DNA of 34,024 nt, from contig JAOOJU010000007.1 of assembly GCA_028407765.1 (NCBI GenBank), positions 1-34,024 of the forward strand. Reading direction: 5' to 3'. The position numbers were made by a program, and so were the translations under genes. The notes beneath the pieces were generated by a model, which worked only from the letters and a program-made list of their open reading frames with translations, was not told the DNA's origin and ran no database searches. Each line of letters starts with the position of its first letter. The stretch's first letter is position 1. Origin of the DNA: Rickettsiales bacterium (GTDB lineage Bacteria; Pseudomonadota; Alphaproteobacteria; Methylaequorales; Methylaequoraceae). Positions 8,685 through 17,717 of this stretch are shown one piece after another.

Positions 8685-9650
8685 ATGCAAAGAATAGATA
8701 AAAAAATTGAAGATTCTCTTAAAAAAATTGAATTAATATATAATATAATAACCGAAAATTTTTTTGGACAAAAAAAAATTGTTGAACAAGTTCTAGTATC
8801 TATTCTTTCTTCAGGAAATACACTTATTGTTGGTGTTCCGGGCCTTGGTAAAACTCTTCTATTCAAAACACTATCTCAAAGTCTAAAATTAGAATCTAAA
8901 AGAGTACAATGTACACCTGATTTAATGCCTTTTGATATTCTAGGAACTGAAATATTATCTTCAAAGGATATCAAAAAATTTTCTTTTATTAAAGGTCCTA
9001 TTTTTACTCAAATCTTAATGGTTGATGAAATTAATAGGGCTAGTCCTAGAACTCAATCAGCTCTTTTACAAGCCATGCAAGAGGGATTTATTACCGTTAA
9101 TGGTAAAAATTTCGAATTACCTAAACCATTCATAGTTTTAGCAACCGAAAACCCCATTGAACAAGAAGGCACATACAATCTCCCTGAAGCACAGTTAGAT
9201 AGATTTTTAATGCAAATTAATATTTCTTATCCTGATATTGAAACTGAAAAAAAAATCTTATTAAATTATTCTGAAAGAAAAAAATCCTCTTACGACTTTA
9301 AATCAGAGGACTTAATGGAATTAATTAAAACAATTAGAGAATTACCAGTTGGTGAGTCCGTTATTAAATTTGTAATACAATTGATTCGAAATTTGAGGCC
9401 AGAATCCAGTAAATTTGATTTCATTAAAAAATATATTAAGTGGGGACCCGGGCCAAGAGGTGGACAAGCACTTCTGAGTGCCTCAAAAGCAAGAGCACTA
9501 TTAAGAGGAAATTTTTCTCCTTCCATAAGTGACATTATTGAGTTAGCAAAGCCGACATTGAGACATAGGATATCTATAACTTTTGAGGCAAAAACAGAGG
9601 ATCTAACAGCAGACTATTTGATAGAAAAAGTTTGTGATAATTTAAACTGA
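8685..9650 (+). CDS. MoxR-family AAA+ ATPase
   Basis: MoxR ATPases act as chaperones for partner proteins with von Willebrand A domains. Walker A is GVPGLGKT (50-57), and Walker B is in LMVDEINRASPRTQSALLQA. The MoxR signature ATENPIEQEGTYNLPEAQLDRF region follows, and the C-terminal lid ends the 321-residue protein. The ATG at 8685 is the first of four same-direction genes, with a 2 nt gap to the next. The partners encoded downstream (DUF58, BatA/DUF4159 and a VWA-like membrane protein) are the standard set for this family. The biological target of the alphaproteobacterial version is not established. Confidence 0.95.
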   Translation: MQRIDKKIEDSLKKIELIYNIITENFFGQKKIVEQVLVSILSSGNTLIVGVPGLGKTLLFKTLSQSLKLESKRVQCTPDLMPFDILGTEILSSKDIKKFSFIKGPIFTQILMVDEINRASPRTQSALLQAMQEGFITVNGKNFELPKPFIVLATENPIEQEGTYNLPEAQLDRFLMQINISYPDIETEKKILLNYSERKKSSYDFKSEDLMELIKTIRELPVGESVIKFVIQLIRNLRPESSKFDFIKKYIKWGPGPRGGQALLSASKARALLRGNFSPSISDIIELAKPTLRHRISITFEAKTEDLTADYLIEKVCDNLN

Positions 9651-9652
9651 AA

Positions 9653-10489
9653 ATGAAAACTCTAATTAAAAAAGCTCAAAATATTTCACGTAAACTTCCA
9701 ATAATAAAAATATTTTCATATAAACCGAAATCTCATAATTTTGGAGATATAAAAGATAAAAAAAGAGGTATTGGAGAAGAATTCTGGGATTTTAGGGAAT
9801 ATCAACTAGGTGACCCACTAAAATCAATAGATTGGAAAAAATCATCCAAACTTAATAAAATTCTCATAAAAAACAATGAAAATGAAAGTTCGAAGAATAT
9901 TTGGTTTTGGATAAATGATAGTGTTTCCATGAACTATAAAAATTCTAGTAAAATAGAAGATAAATCTTCCAGAAGTAAGATTCTTGGTCTGATACTTATT
10001 GATATTTTTTTGCGATCCGGAGAAAAAGTAGGTATTATTGGATCAGATTTATCTATAAAAAAAGGACCAAAGAGTTTCATAAGTATTGCAAAAGAATTTA
10101 CATCTAAATCTTTTAAAATACGTGATTCAAGGATCAAAAGAAATGATATTGTATTTATAATCTCAGATTTTCTCGAAAAACCTGATCACATTAAAACTCA
10201 ACTATTAAATATTTCAGATAATACTTATTCTGGAATACTGATTCAGGTATTAGACTCCTCAGAATTAGAGTTTCCATTCAAAGGAAGGAAACAATTTTTT
10301 GATCCTTTATCTGGATTACATAAAATCTTCAATAAATCTGAAAGTATGAGAATTAAATATAAAGAAAAGATTAACAAACATCAAATTAGACTTAACCGTC
10401 TCTGCTCAAAATTTGGCTGGAAAATATTCAGAAATAAAACAAGCCAAACTTATGAATCATTAATTATACAGATTTATAATTCTTTATGA
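9653..10489 (+). CDS. DUF58 domain protein (MoxR partner)
   Basis: This 278-residue protein belongs to the DUF58 family that accompanies MoxR ATPases. The hallmark block is GIGEEFWDFREYQLGDPLKSIDW (around 40-60), equivalent to the family's EFxxxRxYxxGDxxRxIDW. It is followed by a VWA-like fold beginning IWFWINDSVSM. In that motif the position usually held by the metal-binding aspartate of DxSxS appears to be asparagine (NDSVSM). The stop overlaps the next start as ATGA at 10486-10489, so translation is probably coupled. Confidence 0.92.
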   Translation: MKTLIKKAQNISRKLPIIKIFSYKPKSHNFGDIKDKKRGIGEEFWDFREYQLGDPLKSIDWKKSSKLNKILIKNNENESSKNIWFWINDSVSMNYKNSSKIEDKSSRSKILGLILIDIFLRSGEKVGIIGSDLSIKKGPKSFISIAKEFTSKSFKIRDSRIKRNDIVFIISDFLEKPDHIKTQLLNISDNTYSGILIQVLDSSELEFPFKGRKQFFDPLSGLHKIFNKSESMRIKYKEKINKHQIRLNRLCSKFGWKIFRNKTSQTYESLIIQIYNSL

Positions 10490-13212
10490 GTATTATGTTT
10501 CTTTTTAATAGTATAACCATAACTTACCCGTATGCTTTTTTGATTTTTATTTTTTTTCCAGTTTTCTGGAAAATTCTGAGAACATTGCCACTTTCACCGA
10601 AATTAATTAAGTTTCCAGCTATTAAAATTATAGCAAATGAACAATCAATAGATCAATCTCCAGCAAAACTATCATATCCAATTGTTTTATTGAGACTTTT
10701 AATACTTACTTTTATTATTTTTGCAATTAGTCAACCAATAATTAATAAACAAGATAGTTCCCCAAAAAATTATTTAATAATACTCGATAACAGTTGGATC
10801 TCAAGTACAACTTGGAATAAAAAAATTGAAGATATAAAAAATCTTATTTCCACAAATGAATCAATCAAAAATAAATATTCTATTATTACAACTACCGAGT
10901 ATGATAAAAATAAAGTTTTTAAATTATTTAATAAAAATTCTGATGAAATAAAAAAAATTTTATTTTCATTAAAACCCCTTTCTTGGAACCCTAACTATGA
11001 TCTCATAAGAAATGAACTTATAGGATTAGATGAAAAATTTGACAGTATATATTGGTTTACTGAAAAAGTTGTTAATAAACAAAAAATATCTCTAATTGAA
11101 AATATAGGTGAAAGGAATCTTAAGGTAGTAGCCTCTTCAGAGACATTAATACCTCCCATATTAAAACTAAGAAAAAGAGGAGATGAAGAATATGAATTTG
11201 AAATAACTCATCCTCTAAATATTTTCTCCAAGGGGACCATTGATTGCTATGATCTTAAAAAAAGACTTCTTTACAGGATTGATTATGAGAGCGAATCAAA
11301 AAAAAATGAAGATAAGTTTATCACTAAAGTTAAAGCAACAATACCAATAAGCATTAAAAATAAAATAGGTTTTTTTCAAATGAGTAATCAAAAATCACCA
11401 GTATCGGTTGTATTATTAAGTGAAAGTAATAGAAAAAAAAATATAGGCATAACTAGATATGGAAATCAAGGAATTCAATCAGAGTTTGCAGGTGGTAACT
11501 ATTATGTAAAGAAAGCTTTAGAAAAAAATTATAATATTTGGGAAGGAAGTCTTGAAAAACTTTTAAACGAAGAAATCCAAATAATTTTTATTGATGATTT
11601 ATATACTGTTAAATCAAACCTGGAGTCTAAGTTATTAACATGGATAAGTAATGGGGGCACTTTAATAAAGTTTGGTGGAGAAAAATTAGCCAATGATATT
11701 TCAAATGAATCATTTAATACAATTAATGATTATTTATCCTTGACTGGAGAGATTGTGGATTTGAACAATAAGTTGAGCATTAAAAAAACAATGAAAGTTT
11801 CAGAAATTGAAAGTCTAAGCCCTTTTTACGGACTAGAGATAAGCAATGAGGTTGAAGTAAAAAAGTATCTGCAAACTAGAAGTAATCTGTCTAAAGATGA
11901 GCTTGATATTTGGATGAAATTAGAAAATGGAACTCCATTGGTTTCAAGTTTTCCTTATTCAAAAGGAAGACTAATTTTCTTTCATTTACCTCTAAATAAC
12001 TCTTGGTCGAATTTTTCACTTTCTTATTCTTTTTTAGATATACTTGAAAGAATAGTTGGACAAACAAAAGGAATAAATTCAAAAAAAGATAGATTTTTAA
12101 AACCTTATTTAACCCTAGGTGGTTTTGGTGATTTACAAAAGCCATCATCACAAAATTTAAGCCTTAAAAACTTTAATGAGAATAAAGAAATAAAAATTAA
12201 TTATTTTCATCCCCCCGGTCTCTATAAAGACTCTGATGGAATTATATCACTTAACATGAGTAATCATCTTGATCAAACTTTTAAATTATATAAGTTTGAT
12301 GATAATTATATTTCGGAAATTATAGACACAGATAAAAGCAAAAGTTTGATGCCTATTCTTTTAATGATTTCAATTCTTTTATTTATGATAGAGACTTTTA
12401 TTACACTATTCCAAAGGCAGTTAATTATATTTGATAAGAAGCTTTTACTTAGGCGTTTTATTTTTCTTTTTATAATAATCTATTCTAATTTTTCGATTGC
12501 TGCGACAGATAAATATATTCCAGAGTATATGGAAAATAGGATAGGTTATATTTTAAGCGGTAATGAACAAATTGACAATCTGAGTGAAAATGGATTAAAT
12601 GTTATTTCTAGGTTTGTTTCAGCAAAAACTGCCTCAATTTTTGATACACCAAAGTCTATTGCTTTAGATAAAGATAATTTATATTTTTATCCGTTGATTT
12701 ATTGGCCTATTATTTCAAATTTAAATGAAATTAAAGTTGAAGAAAAAAAAAAGATTGAATCTTTTATAGAAGATGGAGGTTTGCTTCTTATTGATTGTAA
12801 CATAGAAAAATCAAGTCTGGAGTTTAGTATGTGTTTTAGAAATATAGAGTTTTTTTTCAGAACAATGCAAATTTCTAAATTTACACTTCTAAATAACAAA
12901 AATCCAATTTCCAAAAGCTTCTATCTTCTAAACTCATTTCCAGGAAGAAGAAATAATGATGTGTATGTCGCATACAACAACAGTAAAAGTACTGATAATG
13001 CAGCATCAATAATACTCGGTGATAATTATTGGGCAGAAGCATGGGCGAAAGATGAGCAAAATCGTTATATTTTCCCTTTATTAGAAAATATGGAAAATCA
13101 AAGGTTATTATCATTAAGGTTTGGTCTTAATTTAATTATTTATGCACTTACAGGAAACTATAAAACTGATCAAGTACATATTCCTGAAATTTTAAAAAGA
13201 ATGGATAAGTAG
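10486..13212 (+). CDS. BatA-type N-terminal plus DUF4159 membrane protein
   Basis: This is a large inner-membrane protein of 908 residues. The N-terminal hydrophobic segments (about 8-28 and 63-83) and the LIILDNSWISSTTW stretch match the BatA-like start of alphaproteobacterial DUF4159 proteins. A large soluble middle region follows. Two hydrophobic segments lie near 612-665 (ILLMISILLFMIETF and RRFIFLFIIIYSNF). The remaining 230 or so residues, starting DKYIPEYMENRIGYILSG, look like the DUF4159 domain, a flavodoxin or glutamine-amidotransferase-like fold. It is the third gene of the MoxR operon and probably works with its neighbours in cell-envelope upkeep, which is inference. Confidence 0.88.
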   Translation: MSIMFLFNSITITYPYAFLIFIFFPVFWKILRTLPLSPKLIKFPAIKIIANEQSIDQSPAKLSYPIVLLRLLILTFIIFAISQPIINKQDSSPKNYLIILDNSWISSTTWNKKIEDIKNLISTNESIKNKYSIITTTEYDKNKVFKLFNKNSDEIKKILFSLKPLSWNPNYDLIRNELIGLDEKFDSIYWFTEKVVNKQKISLIENIGERNLKVVASSETLIPPILKLRKRGDEEYEFEITHPLNIFSKGTIDCYDLKKRLLYRIDYESESKKNEDKFITKVKATIPISIKNKIGFFQMSNQKSPVSVVLLSESNRKKNIGITRYGNQGIQSEFAGGNYYVKKALEKNYNIWEGSLEKLLNEEIQIIFIDDLYTVKSNLESKLLTWISNGGTLIKFGGEKLANDISNESFNTINDYLSLTGEIVDLNNKLSIKKTMKVSEIESLSPFYGLEISNEVEVKKYLQTRSNLSKDELDIWMKLENGTPLVSSFPYSKGRLIFFHLPLNNSWSNFSLSYSFLDILERIVGQTKGINSKKDRFLKPYLTLGGFGDLQKPSSQNLSLKNFNENKEIKINYFHPPGLYKDSDGIISLNMSNHLDQTFKLYKFDDNYISEIIDTDKSKSLMPILLMISILLFMIETFITLFQRQLIIFDKKLLLRRFIFLFIIIYSNFSIAATDKYIPEYMENRIGYILSGNEQIDNLSENGLNVISRFVSAKTASIFDTPKSIALDKDNLYFYPLIYWPIISNLNEIKVEEKKKIESFIEDGGLLLIDCNIEKSSLEFSMCFRNIEFFFRTMQISKFTLLNNKNPISKSFYLLNSFPGRRNNDVYVAYNNSKSTDNAASIILGDNYWAEAWAKDEQNRYIFPLLENMENQRLLSLRFGLNLIIYALTGNYKTDQVHIPEILKRMDK

Positions 13213-15366
13213 ATGAGGGATTTTTCTATAGCAAACCTATATTTTGATCCCTTTCTTTCTTTTTATTTTATTTTATTTATCTCATTAATCTTTTTAACAA
13301 TTATTATATTCTCATTAATTAATAAATCCTCAGGCATCTTTTTAAGACTCGGTATTTTTATCTTAATTACTCTTCTTATGCTTAAACCAGGTTATAGAAT
13401 TGAAAAAATAGAAAATGAAAATGATATAATCACTTTTGTTATCGATAAGACTGATAGTCAAAAGATTTCAAAAAGAATAGAGGAAGTTGATAAGACTTTT
13501 AATAAGATGTTGTTAGAACTAACTAAATTTAAGGATTTAGATATTCTCGAAATTGTAATTGATAACGAAAAGATAACAAAGCGTCTAGGAAATATCGAGG
13601 AGATTATTTCTAATACTAAAACTAAAGAAGTTGTTAATAAAATAACGAAATCTACAGATATAATTAATAATCTAGAAAATAGTATTAATGAATATCCATC
13701 ACAGAGGATTTCAAGTATTTTTATCTTAACTGATGGACAAATACATGATTTGAAAGATAATGCTAACTTTGAAAAATTTGATGTTCCAATTTATTTTTTA
13801 TTAATTGGTAACTCAAAAATTGATGATACAAAAGTGTCAATAATTTCCCATCCAGAATTTGGTTATTTAGATGAAAAAATTACCATTCAAGTTTTAGCTA
13901 ATGACTTTAAAGCTGATGAAAATAGTTTTTTGAACCTTACAATTCAAAATGGGACTTTTTCAGAAAAAAAATTAAAAGTTCCTAATAATGATGTTAAAAA
14001 TATAGAGCTTAAATTAAAAAATCATGGCCCTAATTTTATAAAAGTAACGACCCCAAATAGACAAGACGAATTATCAGCAGTAAATAATTCGCAATTAATA
14101 AATATTTCCGGAGTAAGAAAAAAGCTAAGAGTATTACTTATCTCCGGGGCACCATATATGGGGACAAGGGTTTGGAGAAACTTTCTAAAATCTGATACTT
14201 CTGTTGAACTAATTCATATGACTGTTCTCAGGCCTCCTGAAAAAAATGATAATACTCCACTTGAAGAACTATCCCTTATACCTTTTCCTGTAAAAGAGTT
14301 ATTTGAAGAGAAATTAAGTAACTTTCAATTAGTTATTTTTGATAATTTTGAAGGTAAGAAAGTATTGACTCCTCTATATTTCCAAAATTTAATAAACTTT
14401 GTAGATAAAGGTGGTGCTATCCTTGAAATAACTGGTCCTTCCTATAATAGTAAATCTAGTTTATTTAAAACTGAAATAGGACGCATACTTCCCGGCATAC
14501 CATCTGGCAAACTAATTCAAAAAGAATTTAAACCACAATTAACAGATCTTGGAAAAAAACATCCGATAACTGAGTCACTTTTTATAAAAAATAAAGATTT
14601 CGGAACCTGGTTTCAAATGAATGATATACTAGAAATAGATGACGACTCACAAGTTTTACTATCTGGTGTAAATAATAAGCCTCTACTTGCTGTTAAAAAA
14701 GTTAATGATGGCAGAATTGCACAAATATATAGTCATAATATATGGCTCTGGTCTAAAAGAGAAAATAATCAAGGAGGGCCATATAACCTATTAATTAAAA
14801 ATCTTGCACATTGGTTGATGAAAGAACCTACTTTAGAAGAAAATAAATTAGAATTAAGTTTTGTAAATAATTCTATTCTAATTGAAAAATCTTTCTTAAG
14901 AAAACCTGATCCAGAAAAACTTAAAATAACAATTATCGACCCCAATGGAATAAAGTTCGAAAAAACCTTGAATAAATCAAAAGAAAACAGGTATACGGCA
15001 ATAATTAATAATAAAAAAGACGGCTTTTATCTCGTATATGACGGTGAAATAGAAAAAGGTATTAATACTTCAAATGAAAATAAAAGGGAACTTCAAGATT
15101 TTCATTTAACTGATAATATTATCAAAAAAAGTGAAATATCTAATATTTTTTCAAAAGCAGTTTGGATTAATGATCATAACATCCCCGTATTTGAAGAGAA
15201 TATTAATATAAGTTCAAAAGAAAAAAAAGATAAAGCTTTATATATTAAGCGTAATCAAAATTCTTTTGTTGAAGAAATAGAAAATAAACAGCTACTCAAT
15301 CCAGCTATCATTCTTTTATTAATAATTATTCTATTTTATTTTTGTTGGAAAAAGGAAAGTGAATAA
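13213..15366 (+). CDS. VWA/glutamine-amidotransferase-like membrane protein, last gene of MoxR operon
   Basis: This 717-residue membrane protein has two N-terminal helices (about 15-35 and 42-60) and one C-terminal helix (LLNPAIILLLIIILFYF). Between them is a VWA-like region: FVIDKTDSQ gives a DxTxS variant of the metal site, and ILTDGQIHD resembles the later TDG loop. A region around 310-430, with VLLISGAPYMGTRVW and FVDKGGAILEITGPSY, resembles the class I glutamine-amidotransferase-like fold seen in these operons; no catalytic triad was assigned. It starts directly after the stop of the previous gene and ends at a strong terminator. Its function is unknown. Confidence 0.85.
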   Translation: MRDFSIANLYFDPFLSFYFILFISLIFLTIIIFSLINKSSGIFLRLGIFILITLLMLKPGYRIEKIENENDIITFVIDKTDSQKISKRIEEVDKTFNKMLLELTKFKDLDILEIVIDNEKITKRLGNIEEIISNTKTKEVVNKITKSTDIINNLENSINEYPSQRISSIFILTDGQIHDLKDNANFEKFDVPIYFLLIGNSKIDDTKVSIISHPEFGYLDEKITIQVLANDFKADENSFLNLTIQNGTFSEKKLKVPNNDVKNIELKLKNHGPNFIKVTTPNRQDELSAVNNSQLINISGVRKKLRVLLISGAPYMGTRVWRNFLKSDTSVELIHMTVLRPPEKNDNTPLEELSLIPFPVKELFEEKLSNFQLVIFDNFEGKKVLTPLYFQNLINFVDKGGAILEITGPSYNSKSSLFKTEIGRILPGIPSGKLIQKEFKPQLTDLGKKHPITESLFIKNKDFGTWFQMNDILEIDDDSQVLLSGVNNKPLLAVKKVNDGRIAQIYSHNIWLWSKRENNQGGPYNLLIKNLAHWLMKEPTLEENKLELSFVNNSILIEKSFLRKPDPEKLKITIIDPNGIKFEKTLNKSKENRYTAIINNKKDGFYLVYDGEIEKGINTSNENKRELQDFHLTDNIIKKSEISNIFSKAVWINDHNIPVFEENINISSKEKKDKALYIKRNQNSFVEEIENKQLLNPAIILLLIIILFYFCWKKESE

Positions 15367-15397
15367 CAAAACCTAGAGGGGACTAGGTTTTGTTATT
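15362..15397. terminator. Bidirectional intrinsic terminator
   Basis: A perfect 15-bp inverted repeat (15362-15376 with 15383-15397) surrounds the six-base loop AGGGGA. The stem has a central CCTAG/CTAGG core and A-rich and T-rich arms, so each strand ends in a U-rich run. It overlaps the stop codon of the membrane protein gene and lies 12 nt from the amt stop, serving two convergent operons. It is the clearest terminator in the window. Confidence 0.9.
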
Positions 15398-15409
15398 AAA
15401 CGGATTTAG

Positions 15410-16762
15410 CTATTTTTGTGTAAAGTCGGGATGTGAGAGAGTACCCAATTCACTCATATCTAATCCATATTCTTCGTCTTCTTTAGATGCTCTTATACCT
15501 ATTACTGTCTTGATAATGAACCAAACAATAAATGTAGCGATTACTGTAAATACAGCATATGATATTACACCCAAGAATTGGACACCAAACGAAGTATCCT
15601 TGTTGGACCATGGAACAACTAAAGTACCAAATATGCCAGCAAACAAGTGGGCTGGAATTGCCATAACGACATCATCCAATTTAAGCATATCAAGTAGTTT
15701 CATACCATACAAACATATAATTCCACCAATGGCACCAATAATAATAGCTTGTCCCATAGAAGGAGCTAAGGGTTCAGCCGTAATAGCAACTAATCCTGCT
15801 ATTGCACCATTGAGTGTCCCAGCGATACTGGTATGGCTATTAGTAAGTTTACTTACTATCATGCATGCTACAACACCTCCAGCAGCTGCTAGACTTGTAT
15901 TAACAAATATGTTTGCAACAGCAGTTGCGTCTGCACCAGAACCTAATGCAAGTTGAGAGCCACCGTTGAATCCAAACCAACCCAACCATAGAATGAATAC
16001 TCCTAACGTTGTTAATGGAATAGAACAACCTGCCAATGTGTTTGCTTTACCATTTGAGTCGAATTTTCCTTCACGTGAGCCAAGCAGTATAATTCCAGTT
16101 AATGCAGCCCATCCACCAACAGAGTGAACCAGTGTTGATCCTGCAAAGTCAGAGAAACCAGCTTCAGATAACCATCCTCCGCCCCACTGCCATGATCCCG
16201 CAATTGGGTAAATTAAACCGGTTAAGATTGCAATAAATAGGAAAAAAGGCCAGATTAAAACTCTTTCTGCCATTGCTCCTGAAACAATAGATGCGGTTGT
16301 AGCAACAAACACCATTTGAAAGTACCAATCTGATGCTGCGGCATAACCTGTATCAAGGTCAACAGCATCATTTCTTGAGAACATTGAAAATGAACCTAGA
16401 TAACCTCCGTCAACTCCATCATACATAAGATTGTATCCAATGAGATAGTACATTATTCCTGCAATTGAAAATAACCCTATGTTCTTTAGACATATTACTG
16501 CAGTATTTTTACTTCTAACTTGCCCTGCTTCTAACATACAGAAACCTGCAGCCATAAACATTACAAGAAAACCACAAACTAAGAAGAGAAAAGTATTTAG
16601 TATGTAGGCTACTTCAGATGAAACAGCAGGAGCTGCTTCCGCTGCTTCTACTGCTTCTGCTCCTCCAGCAAAAACATCTGATGACATGGCGGTAATTGTA
16701 AGTAATACCATGTAACTTAGATTTTTTACCGATAAGACACTTTTTAAAAAGTTTAAAGTCAT
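15410..16762 (-). CDS. amtB: Ammonium transporter Amt
   Basis: This is an Amt/MEP/Rh-family ammonium channel of the inner membrane, 450 residues long. An N-terminal signal peptide probably ends at VFA (about residue 32), as in other proteobacterial Amt proteins. The family signature region DFAGSTLVHSVGGWAAL supplies the first pore histidine, and AIPAHLFAGIFGT supplies the second. About eleven hydrophobic helices can be traced. Start support is excellent: AAGGGAG lies 5 nt before the ATG. No glnK/PII gene is next to it, unlike many bacteria. A sigma-54-like element lies about 50 nt upstream, which would fit nitrogen control. The 188-residue open frame antisense to its 3' half looks like a codon-bias shadow. 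Confidence 0.97.
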   Translation of the reverse strand: MTLNFLKSVLSVKNLSYMVLLTITAMSSDVFAGGAEAVEAAEAAPAVSSEVAYILNTFLFLVCGFLVMFMAAGFCMLEAGQVRSKNTAVICLKNIGLFSIAGIMYYLIGYNLMYDGVDGGYLGSFSMFSRNDAVDLDTGYAAASDWYFQMVFVATTASIVSGAMAERVLIWPFFLFIAILTGLIYPIAGSWQWGGGWLSEAGFSDFAGSTLVHSVGGWAALTGIILLGSREGKFDSNGKANTLAGCSIPLTTLGVFILWLGWFGFNGGSQLALGSGADATAVANIFVNTSLAAAGGVVACMIVSKLTNSHTSIAGTLNGAIAGLVAITAEPLAPSMGQAIIIGAIGGIICLYGMKLLDMLKLDDVVMAIPAHLFAGIFGTLVVPWSNKDTSFGVQFLGVISYAVFTVIATFIVWFIIKTVIGIRASKEDEEYGLDMSELGTLSHPDFTQK

Positions 16763-16767
16763 AATAA

Positions 16768-16774
16768 CTCCCTT
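16768..16774 (-). promoter_or_regulatory. Strong ribosome binding site of amt
   Basis: The minus-strand sequence AAGGGAG lies 5 nt before the amt ATG (16760-16762). Most other starts in the window lack such a clear site, so this one suggests high expression and fixes the start. Confidence 0.85.
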
Positions 16775-16797
16775 AAGGTTGATTAAAAAAATATTTA

Positions 16798-16813
16798 TGC
16801 AGGAACTATGCCA
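16798..16813 (-). promoter_or_regulatory. Putative sigma-54 (-24/-12) promoter of amt
   Basis: Read on the minus strand, TGGCATAGTTCCTGCA matches the RpoN consensus TGGCAyr-N4-yTGCA. The invariant GG and GC are spaced exactly as required. Transcription would begin near 16787, leaving a leader of about 25 nt that contains the strong ribosome site. Amt genes are classic NtrC/RpoN targets in proteobacteria. The caution is that highly reduced marine alphaproteobacteria can lack rpoN, and this window does not show whether the organism has it. Confidence 0.5.
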
Positions 16814-16894
16814 GATAATTTATAAATTTTTAAGTTATTGATTATATTATATTATTTCAATGTTAAAATAAATCTTTAAAACCATATGCTCAAA

Positions 16895-16935
16895 TTATAT
16901 GCATATTTAATTAGCTGTATTGATTATGCATATAA
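16895..16935. repeat. 11-bp inverted repeat with twin ATGCAT palindromes
   Basis: TTATATGCATA (16895-16905) and its exact reverse complement TATGCATATAA (16925-16935) are separated by 19 nt. Each arm is itself nearly palindromic around ATGCAT, with centres about 27 nt apart. A third ATATGC lies at 16884-16889. They sit 80-140 nt upstream of the putative amt promoter, in the 226-nt gap shared with the divergent gene at 16989, which is a reasonable place for activator binding sites. The high A+T content makes chance matches easier. Confidence 0.5.
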
Positions 16936-16988
16936 AATAGGCAAATAATCTATTTGAATATTCATCTAAGTATACCTATTTCAATATC

Positions 16989-17717
16989 ATGCAAGAGAGG
17001 TATTTAGGAGATATTCATGATTTCATGAAACTCCATTTCATCGAGTTTGTTAGTAAAAAAATTAAAAAAAAAATAGGTCTAAATTGGTATCTAACTGATC
17101 CTAAAAATATTGGAAACAATGAACTTTCGTTAAATCATGGTGAACAAAGAAAATTTGTTTCAGAACAAAAGTATCTTGTTAAAAATAAAAAATTGATTAA
17201 TGAATTAAAAAATCTAGTCAAAAAGAAAAATAGGCTAATCACCAACTATACGAAAAATTCATATTTAAACTCTTACTTAAATTTTTATAATAAAAAAATA
17301 ACATTATCTAACAGGCAAAAATGGTTTGAGAATTCTTTATTTTTTTTTAAACATAATGATGTTTTATTCTTAGACCCTGATAATGGTTTAATAACTAAAA
17401 GTGTATCAATAAGCTCAAAAAAATCTATAAAATATATTAGTTATAATGAAATAAAAAAATTATATAATTCAGGAAAAACAATAATTTTTTGTCAATTTCA
17501 ATCATTTAATGTTAATCACAAATTAATGTTAAAGAATAAAATTTCTGAAATATATGAACATACTCATATAAAAATTAACTCCCCAATCATCAGAAATAGG
17601 TGTTCACCAAACACATTTTTTATATCAATTATCCAAGAAAACTACAAAAAGAAATTAAACTCTGTTTTTCGCTCCTTTTGTCACAATCATGATTGGACTC
17701 AATTAGTTGAACTATAA
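16989..17717 (+). CDS. Conserved protein of unknown function with YLGDxHD and FLDPDNG motifs
   Basis: This 242-residue soluble protein has no assignable function. The N-terminal RYLGDIHDFMKLHF (4-17), NWYLTDP (32-38) and LFLDPDNGL (126-134), followed by a Ser/Lys-rich KKSIKYISYNE stretch, are a motif set I recall from uncharacterised bacterial proteins of about this size with YLGDxHDxxK and FLDPDNG. The acidic DPDNG loop looks like a nucleotide, cofactor or metal-binding turn, but nothing proves it. The composition is very AT- and Lys/Asn-rich. The ATG at 16989 puts the conserved block at once at the N-terminus. The gene is divergent from amt and its end overlaps the convergent UPF0104 gene by 6 nt. 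Confidence 0.75.
   Translation: MQERYLGDIHDFMKLHFIEFVSKKIKKKIGLNWYLTDPKNIGNNELSLNHGEQRKFVSEQKYLVKNKKLINELKNLVKKKNRLITNYTKNSYLNSYLNFYNKKITLSNRQKWFENSLFFFKHNDVLFLDPDNGLITKSVSISSKKSIKYISYNEIKKLYNSGKTIIFCQFQSFNVNHKLMLKNKISEIYEHTHIKINSPIIRNRCSPNTFFISIIQENYKKKLNSVFRSFCHNHDWTQLVEL

Noticed and set aside
8663-8866. 67-codon minus-strand frame over the moxR start
   Set aside because: It is antisense to the MoxR N-terminus and has no recognisable features, so it is a shadow frame.
11891-12151. 86-codon minus-strand frame inside the BatA/DUF4159 gene
   Set aside because: It is antisense to a long, continuous, recognisable gene, with low-complexity hydrophobic content and no ribosome site.
15390-15956. 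188-codon open frame on the plus strand opposite amt
   Set aside because: It lies wholly antisense to the well-supported amt gene and begins inside the terminator stem. Its Pro/Ala/Ile-rich composition is what the reverse complement of amt codons gives.
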